DNA of 64,000 bases, from NCBI GenBank assembly GCA_037439465.1, contig JBBIVX010000002.1:62001-126000 (forward strand), given 5' to 3'. This stretch comes from Parasulfuritortus sp037439465. Lineage in GTDB: Bacteria; Pseudomonadota; Gammaproteobacteria; Burkholderiales; Thiobacillaceae. Below, in pieces: positions 34,650 to 43,147 of this stretch. A model generated the notes under the pieces. That model was given only the letters and a program-made list of their open reading frames with translations, was not told the DNA's origin and ran no database searches. A program made the translations under genes and the position numbers. How positions within the stretch are numbered: the stretch's first letter is position 1; each line of letters begins with the position of its first letter.

Positions 34650-35846
34650 ATGGCCACCATCGCCTGGCTCATCCCCAGCCTGCTGGAGGGCTCCGGAGGG
34701 CATCGCACCTTACTGCAGCATGCCGACACCCTGCAACGGCACGGCCATCGTTGCGCCATCTACCTGGAAAACCCCGAGTCTTATTCGGACGCCGCCTGGC
34801 GCAAGGACATCAAGCGGCTGTTCGGCTACGACTTCGAAGAGGTCCATGCCGGCTGGGGAGATATCCGGCCCGCCGATCTGGTCTTCGCCACCGTCTGGTA
34901 CTCGGCGCGGCGGGTGCGCGACCTGCCGTTCCCCTGCGCGCGGGCGTATTTCGTCCAGGACTTCGAGGCCCAGTTCAACCCCATGGGGGACGGTTACCTG
35001 ATGGCCGAGAACTCTTACCGCTACGGCCTGCATCCCGTGACCATAGGCCGCTGGCTGCCGGCCAGACTGGCCCGCGAATTCCATGTCGAGGCACGCTACT
35101 TCGACTTCTGCGCCGACCTGTCTATCTATCGCCGCTTGCCGGACGTGAAGCGGGAAAAGGCGGTGTGTTTCATTTATCAGCCGGATAAGCCGCGCCGCTG
35201 CGCGGAGCTGGGTATCGAGGCCCTGGGCATCGTCAAGCACCACATGCCCGAAGTGAAGATCTATCTTTATGGCTCCAGGGTGGCGGGGCGGGTGTGGTTC
35301 GAACACGAAAACCTTGGCCTGATCAGCCTGGAGGATTGCAACCGGCTCTACAACCGCTGTGCGCTGGGGCTGTGCATCAGTTCCACCAATCCGTCACGCA
35401 TACCTTTCGAGATGATGGCGGCGGGGCTGCCGGTGGTGGAGCTCTACCGCGACAACACCTTGTACGACTTTCCGGAGGAGGCGATGACCTTGTGCGAGCC
35501 GACGCCCGAATCCATGGCGCGCGGCGTGCTGGAGTTGCTGGCCGCGCCCGAGCGTGCCGAGGCCATGGGGCAGGCGGGCGTGGCATTCATGAGCCACCGT
35601 GCCATCGACCATGGCCTTGGCCAGTTCCGCGAGGCGGTGGAGGCCTTGTTGCGCGGAGAGCCGCCTACCGGGCAGGCGCCGGGGATCATGTACAGCCGCC
35701 CGGCGCTGGTCGCGCCGGCGCCGCCCGCGCCCGCGCCGGCGGACGCGAACCCCCTGAAGGACCAGGGGCGGCTGGCTTTCCTGCCCCCCCTGCCGCGCCG
35801 CCTGGTCCGCTTCTTTTATTACCGGTTGCGGCGCTGGCTGTCATGA
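34650..35846 (+). CDS. WsaF-like GT4 rhamnosyltransferase
   Basis: A 398-residue GT-B enzyme. Motifs: IAWLIPSLLEGSGGHRTLLQ, AYFVQDFEAQFNPMGDGYLM, ENSYRYGLHPVTIGRWLPAR, CFIYQPDKPRRCAELGIEAL, ISSTNPSRIPFEMMAAGLPV and VELYRDNTLYDFPEE. The FVQDFE block is a hallmark of WsaF-type rhamnosyltransferases of S-layer glycan and O-antigen clusters. The ATG at 34650 is two bases after the methyltransferase stop; longer upstream open frame is a shadow. The C-terminal 60 residues are Pro/Ala-rich and then basic (RFFYYRLRRWLS), perhaps for membrane contact. It overlaps the next gene by four bases. Confidence 0.85.
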   Translation: MATIAWLIPSLLEGSGGHRTLLQHADTLQRHGHRCAIYLENPESYSDAAWRKDIKRLFGYDFEEVHAGWGDIRPADLVFATVWYSARRVRDLPFPCARAYFVQDFEAQFNPMGDGYLMAENSYRYGLHPVTIGRWLPARLAREFHVEARYFDFCADLSIYRRLPDVKREKAVCFIYQPDKPRRCAELGIEALGIVKHHMPEVKIYLYGSRVAGRVWFEHENLGLISLEDCNRLYNRCALGLCISSTNPSRIPFEMMAAGLPVVELYRDNTLYDFPEEAMTLCEPTPESMARGVLELLAAPERAEAMGQAGVAFMSHRAIDHGLGQFREAVEALLRGEPPTGQAPGIMYSRPALVAPAPPAPAPADANPLKDQGRLAFLPPLPRRLVRFFYYRLRRWLS

Positions 35847-37912
35847 GCGTCGGGGTTCGCCAGCAGGGGGCCCATGACCTGCTGAGCGTCGATGTCTGGG
35901 ATACCCTGCTGCGCCGCCGCTGCCACCCGGATGGCGTGAAACTTCATGTCTGCCGCCACCTGCGGCTGCGGTATGCGGCCGACCTGCCGCCCGGCCGGCG
36001 CGACCCCTGGGTGCTGCTGCGCCTGCGCCAGCAGGCGGAAAAAGAGCTGGGTGAGCAGAGCCGGGCGCGGGGCCTGGACGACGAATACCGCCACCTCGAC
36101 GTCTACCGCCACTGGCTGCGGCTCGCCGGACTGGACCCATTCCCCGGCGGCGAGGCGGCGCTGGAGCCTTTTTTGGCGGAACTGGAACAGACGGAACTGG
36201 CGCAGGAGAAATACGTTTCCTACGTGGATCCCGGTATCGCTCAGACACTCTCCCGCCTGAGTGCCCGGCGCGTGCTTTTCCTGTCGGACTTCTACCTGCC
36301 GGGCCGGCTCGTCCACGAACTTCTCGCCCACCATGGCATCGGCCATTGGGTCGAGGACGGCGTGGTGTCGTGCGACGTCGGCCTCAACAAGCGCTCCGGC
36401 CGGCTGTTTCGCCATCTGCACACCCGCTTCGGGGCAGAGCCGGGCCGGCATGTGCATGTGGGCGACAATGCGCACGCCGACATCAAGTCCGCGCGGGCGC
36501 TCGGCATCGAGGCGGTGCATTATCAGCCGGCGGTGGAACATGAAAACCGGCGGCAGCGTGAGGCCATGTTCCGTGCCCGCGGCGCTGCGCTGCGCCAGGC
36601 CATCGAGGCCTCCATGCCGGCGGCCGGCGGGGCGCCGGGCGCGCACCCCGAGGCTTACGAGTATGGCCGGCGCTGTGCCCTGTTGTGCATAGGGTTTGTC
36701 TGGTATGTGCTGGAGAATGCGCTGACAGACCGGGTCGAACGGTTGTATTACTTCACCCGCGAGGGCGAGTTTTTTCTGGCGATCCACCGGCGTCTGGCCG
36801 AACTCGACGCCTTCGGTTTGCCATTGCCGCCGGCGCGGTTGCTGCATGTCAGCCGGCTGGCGACCTTTGCCGGTTCGCTGCGGGAGTTTTCGCCCGCCGA
36901 GCTGATGCGGCTGTGGAACCAGTACAGCGTGCAATCCCTGTCGGCCCTGTGCAAGTCACTGGGCATGGAAGCGGAGGCCATGGCTGCCGCGGCCGCCCGC
37001 CACGGGCTGGATCTGACCACGCCCATCCGCTATCCCTGGCAGGACGCACGCGTGCTGGCCTTGTTCGGCGAGGCGGCGGTGCGCGCCGACGGCGCGCGGC
37101 AACTGGCCGATAAGCGCGGCGACTTGCTGGCTTATCTGTCCGCGGCGGGGCTTGAGAACCAGCCGGCGCGAATCGGCATTGTCGACATAGGCTGGCGCGG
37201 GACGATCCAGGACAACCTGGCTTATACCCTGCCGGCCGTCACCTGGCAGGGGTACTACCTGGCGCTGAACCGCTTTCTCAACCCGCAACCGGCGAACGCC
37301 GGCAAGTCGGCCTTCGGCCCCAACCTGAACCTGGCGGAGGAGGCCGGCCACTTGCTGGATTTCGTTGCCCCCGTGGAGATGCTCTGCAATTCCCCCAATG
37401 GCAGCGTGACGGGGTATGAAGTCACGGCGGCGGGGGTGCGGCCGCATCGCCATGTGGATGACGAGGAGAACCGCATTCACGAGGAATGTGTCCGCGCCTT
37501 CCAGGCCGGCGTGCTCGATGCCGTGCCGTTCTGGGCCGACTTTCTGCGGACCCATGCCTATTCGGCGGAGGAATTGCGGCCGCTGGCCCTCGAAATATGG
37601 TCGGGCCTCATCGGCGCGCCGCCGCCTTTTCTCGCCAGTGCCTACTTCCGCTTGAACCATAACGAGACCTTCGGTATGGGCGGCTTCTCCGACAAGCGGC
37701 GTTTGCCGAGGGTGGCGGAAGTGTGGCGGGCCCTGGTGTCGCGGCGCGCCCGCGAGCGGCTGCATCGCTTTCTGCGCGAAAACGGCTGGGTACCGGGGCT
37801 GCTTGCCTGCCCCGAGGTTGATCCGGCCCTGCGCCGCAGCCTGCGCCTGTTTCTCAAGGCGCTGGCGGTCAAAAGACGGCTGCGCCGCTGGCGCGGACGC
37901 CTGTCAGGCTGA
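35843..37912 (+). CDS. HAD-like hydrolase fused to a conserved C-terminal domain (689 residues)
   Basis: Residues about 10-230 are a HAD domain: LLSVDVWDTLLRRRCHPDG carries the DxxD-type nucleophile motif, VLFLSDFYLPGRLVHELLA the second, and VHVGDNAHADIKSARALGIE the acidic third motif. Residues about 270-689 form a second domain found with HAD in O-antigen clusters: YYFTREGEFFLAIHRRL, LLHVSRLATFAGSLREFS, RIGIVDIGWRGTIQDNLAY, and GYYLALNRFLNP. The role is not known; a kinase/phosphatase or transferase acting on a phosphorylated sugar would fit. The start overlaps the WsaF-like gene, and the end overlaps the opposite-strand flavoprotein gene by nine bases. Confidence 0.8.
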   Translation: MSVGVRQQGAHDLLSVDVWDTLLRRRCHPDGVKLHVCRHLRLRYAADLPPGRRDPWVLLRLRQQAEKELGEQSRARGLDDEYRHLDVYRHWLRLAGLDPFPGGEAALEPFLAELEQTELAQEKYVSYVDPGIAQTLSRLSARRVLFLSDFYLPGRLVHELLAHHGIGHWVEDGVVSCDVGLNKRSGRLFRHLHTRFGAEPGRHVHVGDNAHADIKSARALGIEAVHYQPAVEHENRRQREAMFRARGAALRQAIEASMPAAGGAPGAHPEAYEYGRRCALLCIGFVWYVLENALTDRVERLYYFTREGEFFLAIHRRLAELDAFGLPLPPARLLHVSRLATFAGSLREFSPAELMRLWNQYSVQSLSALCKSLGMEAEAMAAAAARHGLDLTTPIRYPWQDARVLALFGEAAVRADGARQLADKRGDLLAYLSAAGLENQPARIGIVDIGWRGTIQDNLAYTLPAVTWQGYYLALNRFLNPQPANAGKSAFGPNLNLAEEAGHLLDFVAPVEMLCNSPNGSVTGYEVTAAGVRPHRHVDDEENRIHEECVRAFQAGVLDAVPFWADFLRTHAYSAEELRPLALEIWSGLIGAPPPFLASAYFRLNHNETFGMGGFSDKRRLPRVAEVWRALVSRRARERLHRFLRENGWVPGLLACPEVDPALRRSLRLFLKALAVKRRLRRWRGRLSG

Positions 37913-38836
37913 AGGCGAATGCTGGTCCCGTTCAATGGAGCGGGCCGTGGCCAGTCCCTGGGCGATGGCGGTGGGCACGCTGGGTTGCAGGCATTCGGTG
38001 ATGTCGCCGGCGGCATAAAGACCGGCAACGCTGGTGTGATGGCGGCTGTCCACCCATACGTGACCGCTTTCGGTCAGGCGCGGCCGGATTTCCGGCGAGA
38101 AGGCCTTAAGTACGTCGGTATTGGGAAGATAGCCATACATCGCCAGCAGCCAGTCATACGCCTCGCTGACCTGCGGCCAGACGGCGCTGATGCCATCGGC
38201 CGTGGCGATCAGCCCGGTGGGGACACAGGCCATTCGCAGGTCGATTCCGGGCCGGTTCGCGCACGACTCCACGAACTGGCGGCGCGCGGAGAGGACGCCG
38301 CGGGCGCAGACGGTGACGCGGTTGCCGCGCTCGGCGAGAAAGAGGGCGTGGTCGAGGGCATTGTCGCCGCCGCCCAGGATCAGCACCCGGCTGTCGCGCA
38401 CGCTGTCGCGGATGGCGTCGGAGAGGGGACCGACGATAACGCGCGGTGAGGTGTTTCGCAGCCGTTCCAGCTCGGGTGTGCTGCGTGGCCGCATGCCCGT
38501 GGCCAGGACCAGGGCCGGGGTTTGCAGAGCGGCCGGGCCGGCGGGTGTTTCCAGGCGCAGCCCGAAACCGTCGCCGGTCGGCGTGACGGCGACGACCTCG
38601 GCGCCGAGATGGGTGGTGAGCGGCAAATCCTGGTAGTGCCCGGCCAGGCGCTCGGTGATCTCGCGGCCGGTCTCGCCGGGCATGCCCAGCATCCACAGAT
38701 TGGGATGGAAGTTGCCGCGCTGGATGCCGCCCACCCGTGCGGCGCGTTCGATCACCACCGGCTCCAGGCCGAAGGAGAGTAGTGCATTGGCACAGGACAT
38801 GCCGGCGGGACCGGCGCCGAGGATGACGGCGTGCAT
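37904..38836 (-). CDS. FAD-dependent pyridine nucleotide-disulfide-oxidoreductase-like protein without CxxC
   Basis: A 310-residue flavoprotein. HAVILGAGPAGMSCANALLS is the FAD-binding Rossmann motif, ALVLATGMRP an ATG motif, VLILGGGDNALDHALFLAER the NAD(P)H-binding motif, and TSVAGLYAAGDITECLQPSV the C-terminal FAD motif. The redox CxxC of thioredoxin reductases is absent, so it resembles ferredoxin/flavodoxin-NADP reductases. The ATG at 38836 is placed just ahead of the first Rossmann strand. It is the only reverse-strand gene inside the forward block and diverges from the GT-C/TPR gene. Its link to polysaccharide work, if any, is unknown. Confidence 0.88.
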   Translation of the reverse strand: MHAVILGAGPAGMSCANALLSFGLEPVVIERAARVGGIQRGNFHPNLWMLGMPGETGREITERLAGHYQDLPLTTHLGAEVVAVTPTGDGFGLRLETPAGPAALQTPALVLATGMRPRSTPELERLRNTSPRVIVGPLSDAIRDSVRDSRVLILGGGDNALDHALFLAERGNRVTVCARGVLSARRQFVESCANRPGIDLRMACVPTGLIATADGISAVWPQVSEAYDWLLAMYGYLPNTDVLKAFSPEIRPRLTESGHVWVDSRHHTSVAGLYAAGDITECLQPSVPTAIAQGLATARSIERDQHSPSA

Positions 38837-38847
38837 GGCGAAGAGCG

Positions 38848-38853
38848 TATAAT
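38848..38853 (+). promoter_or_regulatory. Possible -10 box for the GT-C/TPR gene
   Basis: A perfect TATAAT lies just upstream of the reverse-strand flavoprotein start, pointing toward the gene at 38950 with a leader of about 90 bases. The best -35 match, ATGACG, is 19 bases away and lies in the flavoprotein coding region, so this is tentative. Confidence 0.3.
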
Positions 38854-38949
38854 CTCGTTGACTCCGGGGGCCATGATACCCCGATGACGCGAGACTATCG
38901 CCGCGTGCCGCAGGCGGCGCTATTGTGTCGAGAATAGGGAAGGGCTGGC

Positions 38950-40899
38950 GTGTCGTTGCCGAAAAACACATTGATCTGGTTGCCGATTGTGTTGCTCGGC
39001 GTGCTGGGTATCTACCTGCCCGGACTCGGTAATCCGCCGCTCTTCGATGACAAGCTGCTGACCGACGGCACCCTCTTCTCCAGCTATGGCCCGCTGTTGC
39101 CGCTCAAGCCCCGTCTGTTTTCCTACGGCAGTTTCGTCTGGCTGCGGGAGGCCTTCGGCGATGGCTGGTGGAAGCAGCGGCTCGCCAATCTGTCCCTGCA
39201 CGTCGGGGTGGCGCTGGCGCTCTGGGGCTTCTACCGGGAGATGCTGCGCCATGTCGAGGCGGCCGACCCGGCGCAGATGGCCTCGCTGGAGCCGTCACCC
39301 GCCCTCGGCCTGGCCATCGGTTTTTTTGCTTTGAACCCCGTCGCCGTATATGGCGTCGCCTATCTGATCCAGCGTTCCATTCTGCTGGCGACGCTGTTCG
39401 TGGTGCTGGCGCTGTGGTCGTTCGCCCGCGGCCTGGCGGGTGGGCGCTGGTGGCTGCATGGCCTGGCGCTGCTGTGCTACGTGCTGGCGGTGGCTTCAAA
39501 GGAACATGCCATCATGGCCCCCCTGGCGGCCGTGCCGGTGTATATCCTGGTGGCCAGGCCGCCGGGCCGCCGGCTGGTTTTGGGCGGGGTCGTCGGCGTC
39601 GGCCTGGTGGCCGCGGCCGGCCTGCTGCTCGCCCTGCGTTATGGCGAGATCATCGGCAAGCCTTTCGACGAGTATTCGCGGATATTTCTGGCGCAATTGC
39701 ACGACCTCGGCCCGGATGTCGAAAAGAATGCCTTTGGATTGAGCCTGCTTAACCAGGCGTATCTCTTTTTCGAGTACGGTCTACGCTGGCTGTTCCCTCT
39801 TGCCGCAACCATGTCCATCGACATGCGGCCGCCTTTCCCGGTGGCCTGGACGACGTTCCCGCAGTTGTTGGGCGCGGCCGGTTATGCGGGCGTGATCGGC
39901 AGCGGCCTGTTTCTGCTGATCCGCCATCGGGACGGCCGCGCCCTGCTCGGGCTGGCCCTGTTGCTGCCGGCCCTGCTGTTCGCCACGGAGTTCTCCACCG
40001 TCTGGGTGCAGGACCCATTCGTGCTGTATCGCAGCTATCTCTGGGCGATCGGTGTGCCGGGGCTGATCCTCTTTCTGGCGCATGGCCTGCCAGGGCGGCT
40101 ATTGCTGCCGGTGGGGCTGGTCGTCGCGGCCTTGTTCCTGTGGCAGGCGCTGGACCGGATCTACTCGTTCTCTACACCCGAGCGCGTCTGGTCGGACGCC
40201 ATCGCCAGACTGCCCGACAACCCGCGTTCGGTGGGGCGCTGGTTCCCTTATCTGAACCGGGGCCTGGTTTATCTGGATGACCGCTGTTACGCGGAGGCCA
40301 TCAATGATTTCACGGCCTCGTCCAACCTGGGCGACCGTGGCCTGGGCATGCACAACATCGGCGTTCTGCTGCTTGAGGCGGGTAAACCCGGCGAGGCCCT
40401 GCTGGCACTGAATGCAGCAGAAAAACAGGGGTATGACCTGTTCAGCCTGCACTATCAGCGGGCGCAGATTTATCACCGCTTGCGGCAGTTGCCGGCGGCC
40501 TATCGCGAATATGAAGCGGCCCTGGCCAGGAATCCGCCCGTGCCGGTGCAGGCCAGGATACTGGCGGCCAAGGGGGCGGTGGCCGTGGAACTCGGCCACG
40601 GCGGCGAGGGCATACAATTGCTGGAGCGGGCGCTGTCGCTGGATGCGCAACTGGATGAGGCCAGGCAAACCCTGGGCATGGCTTACGTCTTGCAGGGCCA
40701 GTTCGAGCGCGCCCACGGGCTGTTCACCGTCCTGCTGGAGAAGAAGGGGCTCGGGCCCGTATACTATGGCCGGGCGCTGGCCAATTATGGCCTGAAGCGC
40801 AAGCAAGAGGCCCTGAGCGATATCGACAACGCCATCCGGCTGGGGCCCGACAATCCCAATCTGCACGCCTGGCGCGGCAAGATCGTGGCCATGCCCTGA
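38950..40899 (+). CDS. GT-C-like membrane protein with C-terminal TPR repeats
   Basis: A 649-residue protein starting at GTG 38950, with AGGG six bases upstream. About eleven helices cover residues 10-410; the first periplasmic loop includes GNPPLFDDKLLTDGTLF with an Asp pair, and FFALNPVAVYGVAYLIQRS follows. The end (about 425-649) carries six TPR units, e.g. PYLNRGLVYLDDRCYAEAIN, YQRAQIYHRLRQLPAAYREY, LGMAYVLQGQFERAHGLF and YGRALANYGLKRKQEALSDI. The order matches TMTC/PMT-like O-glycosylation enzymes, so protein glycosylation in the periplasm is possible. The substrate is not shown by sequence. Confidence 0.78.
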   Translation: MSLPKNTLIWLPIVLLGVLGIYLPGLGNPPLFDDKLLTDGTLFSSYGPLLPLKPRLFSYGSFVWLREAFGDGWWKQRLANLSLHVGVALALWGFYREMLRHVEAADPAQMASLEPSPALGLAIGFFALNPVAVYGVAYLIQRSILLATLFVVLALWSFARGLAGGRWWLHGLALLCYVLAVASKEHAIMAPLAAVPVYILVARPPGRRLVLGGVVGVGLVAAAGLLLALRYGEIIGKPFDEYSRIFLAQLHDLGPDVEKNAFGLSLLNQAYLFFEYGLRWLFPLAATMSIDMRPPFPVAWTTFPQLLGAAGYAGVIGSGLFLLIRHRDGRALLGLALLLPALLFATEFSTVWVQDPFVLYRSYLWAIGVPGLILFLAHGLPGRLLLPVGLVVAALFLWQALDRIYSFSTPERVWSDAIARLPDNPRSVGRWFPYLNRGLVYLDDRCYAEAINDFTASSNLGDRGLGMHNIGVLLLEAGKPGEALLALNAAEKQGYDLFSLHYQRAQIYHRLRQLPAAYREYEAALARNPPVPVQARILAAKGAVAVELGHGGEGIQLLERALSLDAQLDEARQTLGMAYVLQGQFERAHGLFTVLLEKKGLGPVYYGRALANYGLKRKQEALSDIDNAIRLGPDNPNLHAWRGKIVAMP

Positions 40900-40943
40900 G
40901 CGTTGGAGACCCCCGGCGAGGGGGATGGAGAATCCGTTTATTC

Positions 40944-42782
40944 ATGCATATCCTGCACATCGGCAAATATTACCCGCCCGTACCCGGCGGCATGGAACGT
41001 TATCTTGGCGACCTCGTTGCCGCCCAGCGGGATGCCGGTATCGAGGCGGCGGCGTTGGTCCATGCCGAACCGGGCAAACGCCACGCCGACGATCCGCCTT
41101 GGCTGATGCGCTGCCCGGTGTGGCGGCGCCTGCTGTTCGCGCCGATCAGCCCACGCTTTCCTTTCTGGTTGGGGCGGGCAATAGAGCGATACCGGCCGGA
41201 CCTGCTCCACTTCCACATGCCCAACCTGAGCGCCTTCTGGGCCTTGCTGTTGCCGGCTGCCAGGGAGAAAGGCTGGGTCGTGCACTGGCATGCCGATGTC
41301 GAGACCGGACGCTTCCCCTGGTCCATGCGGCTGGCCTATGCCTTTTACCGTGTTTTTGAGCGCGCCCTCTTGGCCCGGGCGGCGCTGATCGTCGTGACCT
41401 CGCGCAACTACCTGCTGGCCAGTGAGCCGCTGCGGCCATGGCGGGAAAAATGCCGGGTCGTCCCGCTGGGTGTGGACCCGGTCCGCCTGCCGGATGTCCC
41501 GCCGGAAGAGACCCGCGGCCTTTGGCCGGGGCAGGGTCTGCGGGTGCTGGCCGTGGGCCGACTGACCTACTACAAAGGCTTCGACACTCTGATCCGGGCG
41601 GTTGCCGGCCTCCCCGGCGCGCAACTGCTATTGGTCGGAGAGGGCGAAGAGCGCCCGTACCTGGAGCGGGTTTGGCGGGAGGCGGGACAACCCGGGCGGA
41701 TACGTTTCATGGGCGAGGTGGACGACGCCAGCCGCAATCGACTGCTGGCCTCCTGTGATGTGTTCTGCCTGCCGTCGCGGGAGCGTACCGAAGCCTTTGG
41801 CATCGTGCTCATGGAGGCCATGCGTTACGGCAGGCCCGTCGTGGCCAGCGACCTGTCCGGCAGCGGCGTCACCTGGGTGGTCGAGGACGGTGTCAACGGT
41901 TTGCTGGCGGGGCCCGACGCCGTGCCGGCCTGGAGGGAGGCGTTGCAAAGGCTGGCGCAAGAGCCCGCTTATAGATCGGCCTTGGGAGCAGCGGGCCGGC
42001 GGCGCTACTGGCGCGAATTCGCTATTGCGCGCGGCGCCGCCAGCCTGGCGCACCTGTATGCGGCCGACCTCGAAGTGGCCATGGCGCCGCCTATGGGCCA
42101 CGATGCCCCGTTGATCGTCATCCCGGCGCTGAACGAGGCGGCCAGTATCGGTGTGGTCATCGACAGTGTGCAGGCCGCGGGGTGGCGGGATGTGCTGGTG
42201 GTCGATGACGGCAGCCGGGATGAAACCGCGCGCATCGCCGCCGAGCATGGCGCCAGCGTTTTGCGCCCCATTCTGAAGCAGGGGGCCTGGGGGGCGATGC
42301 AGACGGGCATACGCTACGCCATCAAGCACGGCTATGCCGGCGTGATTACCATGGACGCCGACGGCCAGCACGAGGCGGCGTACCTCGGCCATTTGTTTGC
42401 CGCCGGCCGGACAGCCGAGGTCGTCATTGGCGCCTGCCCGCAACGCGGCAGCCGCTTGCGGCGCATGGCCTGGCGCTATTTCAGGGTACTCACGGGGTTC
42501 AATTTCGAAGATCTGACCTCGGGGCTGCGCTACTATGGTCCGGCGGCCTGCCGGCTGCTGGCCGGGGAGGACGCCACCCTGTTGGAGTATCAGGACATCG
42601 GCGTTCTGCTGCTGTTGCAGCAAGCGGAGTTGAGCATCGCCGAGATACCGGTGGTCATGAATAGCCGCAGCAGCGGCGCCTCCCGTGTCTTCTCCTCATG
42701 GTGGGTCGTGGCCCGCTACATGATCGAAACGACATTGCTGTGTTTTGCCAAGTGGCAGGTTGGACGGGGGCGCCATGCTTGA
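40944..42782 (+). CDS. GT4-GT2 fusion glycosyltransferase
   Basis: A 612-residue two-enzyme protein. Residues about 1-375 are GT4: ILHIGKYYPPVPGGMERYLG, LRVLAVGRLTYYKGFDTLIR, LLLVGEGEERPYLERVW and RTEAFGIVLMEAMRYGRPVV (the E-x7-E motif). Residues about 388-612 are a DPM1-like GT2: LIVIPALNEAASIGVVIDSV, VLVVDDGSRDETARIAAEHG, VITMDADGQHEAAYLGHLFA and NFEDLTSGLRYYGPAACRLL. The GT2 has no membrane helices of its own, but a small DUF2304-like membrane protein begins eight bases before its stop and may supply the anchor. The pair is probably translationally coupled. Confidence 0.9.
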   Translation: MHILHIGKYYPPVPGGMERYLGDLVAAQRDAGIEAAALVHAEPGKRHADDPPWLMRCPVWRRLLFAPISPRFPFWLGRAIERYRPDLLHFHMPNLSAFWALLLPAAREKGWVVHWHADVETGRFPWSMRLAYAFYRVFERALLARAALIVVTSRNYLLASEPLRPWREKCRVVPLGVDPVRLPDVPPEETRGLWPGQGLRVLAVGRLTYYKGFDTLIRAVAGLPGAQLLLVGEGEERPYLERVWREAGQPGRIRFMGEVDDASRNRLLASCDVFCLPSRERTEAFGIVLMEAMRYGRPVVASDLSGSGVTWVVEDGVNGLLAGPDAVPAWREALQRLAQEPAYRSALGAAGRRRYWREFAIARGAASLAHLYAADLEVAMAPPMGHDAPLIVIPALNEAASIGVVIDSVQAAGWRDVLVVDDGSRDETARIAAEHGASVLRPILKQGAWGAMQTGIRYAIKHGYAGVITMDADGQHEAAYLGHLFAAGRTAEVVIGACPQRGSRLRRMAWRYFRVLTGFNFEDLTSGLRYYGPAACRLLAGEDATLLEYQDIGVLLLLQQAELSIAEIPVVMNSRSSGASRVFSSWWVVARYMIETTLLCFAKWQVGRGRHA

Positions 42783-43128
42783 GATGCGCACCGTCGCCGC
42801 CGCGCTTGGCGTCGGCCTGGCCTTGACCATCTTGTATCTGATACGCCGCGACCGGATACATCTCAGGGAGGGCTTCTTCTGGTTCGCGGTGGCCGCGCTC
42901 TCCATCCTGTTGGGGAGTTGGCCCCGCCTCATCGATAGGATCGCCGCTGTGGTCGGGATCGCCTATCCGCCGGCATTGCTCTTTCTCCTCGCCATCATCG
43001 TCCTGCTGCTACGGTTGCTGCTCACGGATATGGCTCTTGCCAGGACGCGGCGGGACTTGCGCCGGCTGAATCAGAGGCTCGCCCTGTACGAGGCCGGGGC
43101 CAGGGACCGCCGCGACGACGGGAGTTGA
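42775..43128 (+). CDS. DUF2304-like small membrane protein
   Basis: A 117-residue protein with three hydrophobic helices (about 8-22, 35-52 and 62-80) followed by a charged tail MALARTRRDLRRLNQRLALY predicted as coiled coil. The layout matches DUF2304 proteins, which are often encoded next to DPM1-like GT2 enzymes, as here. The ATG at 42775 overlaps the fusion gene by eight bases. It may anchor the GT2 half to the membrane. The function of DUF2304 is not established. Confidence 0.75.
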   Translation: MLEMRTVAAALGVGLALTILYLIRRDRIHLREGFFWFAVAALSILLGSWPRLIDRIAAVVGIAYPPALLFLLAIIVLLLRLLLTDMALARTRRDLRRLNQRLALYEAGARDRRDDGS

Positions 43129-43147
43129 AACCCGCGCGGCGCCACGA

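Noticed and set aside
37904..38836. Thioredoxin reductase
   Set aside because: FAD and NAD(P) motifs fit, but the redox-active CxxC is missing, so a plain oxidoreductase of the ferredoxin reductase type is a safer call.
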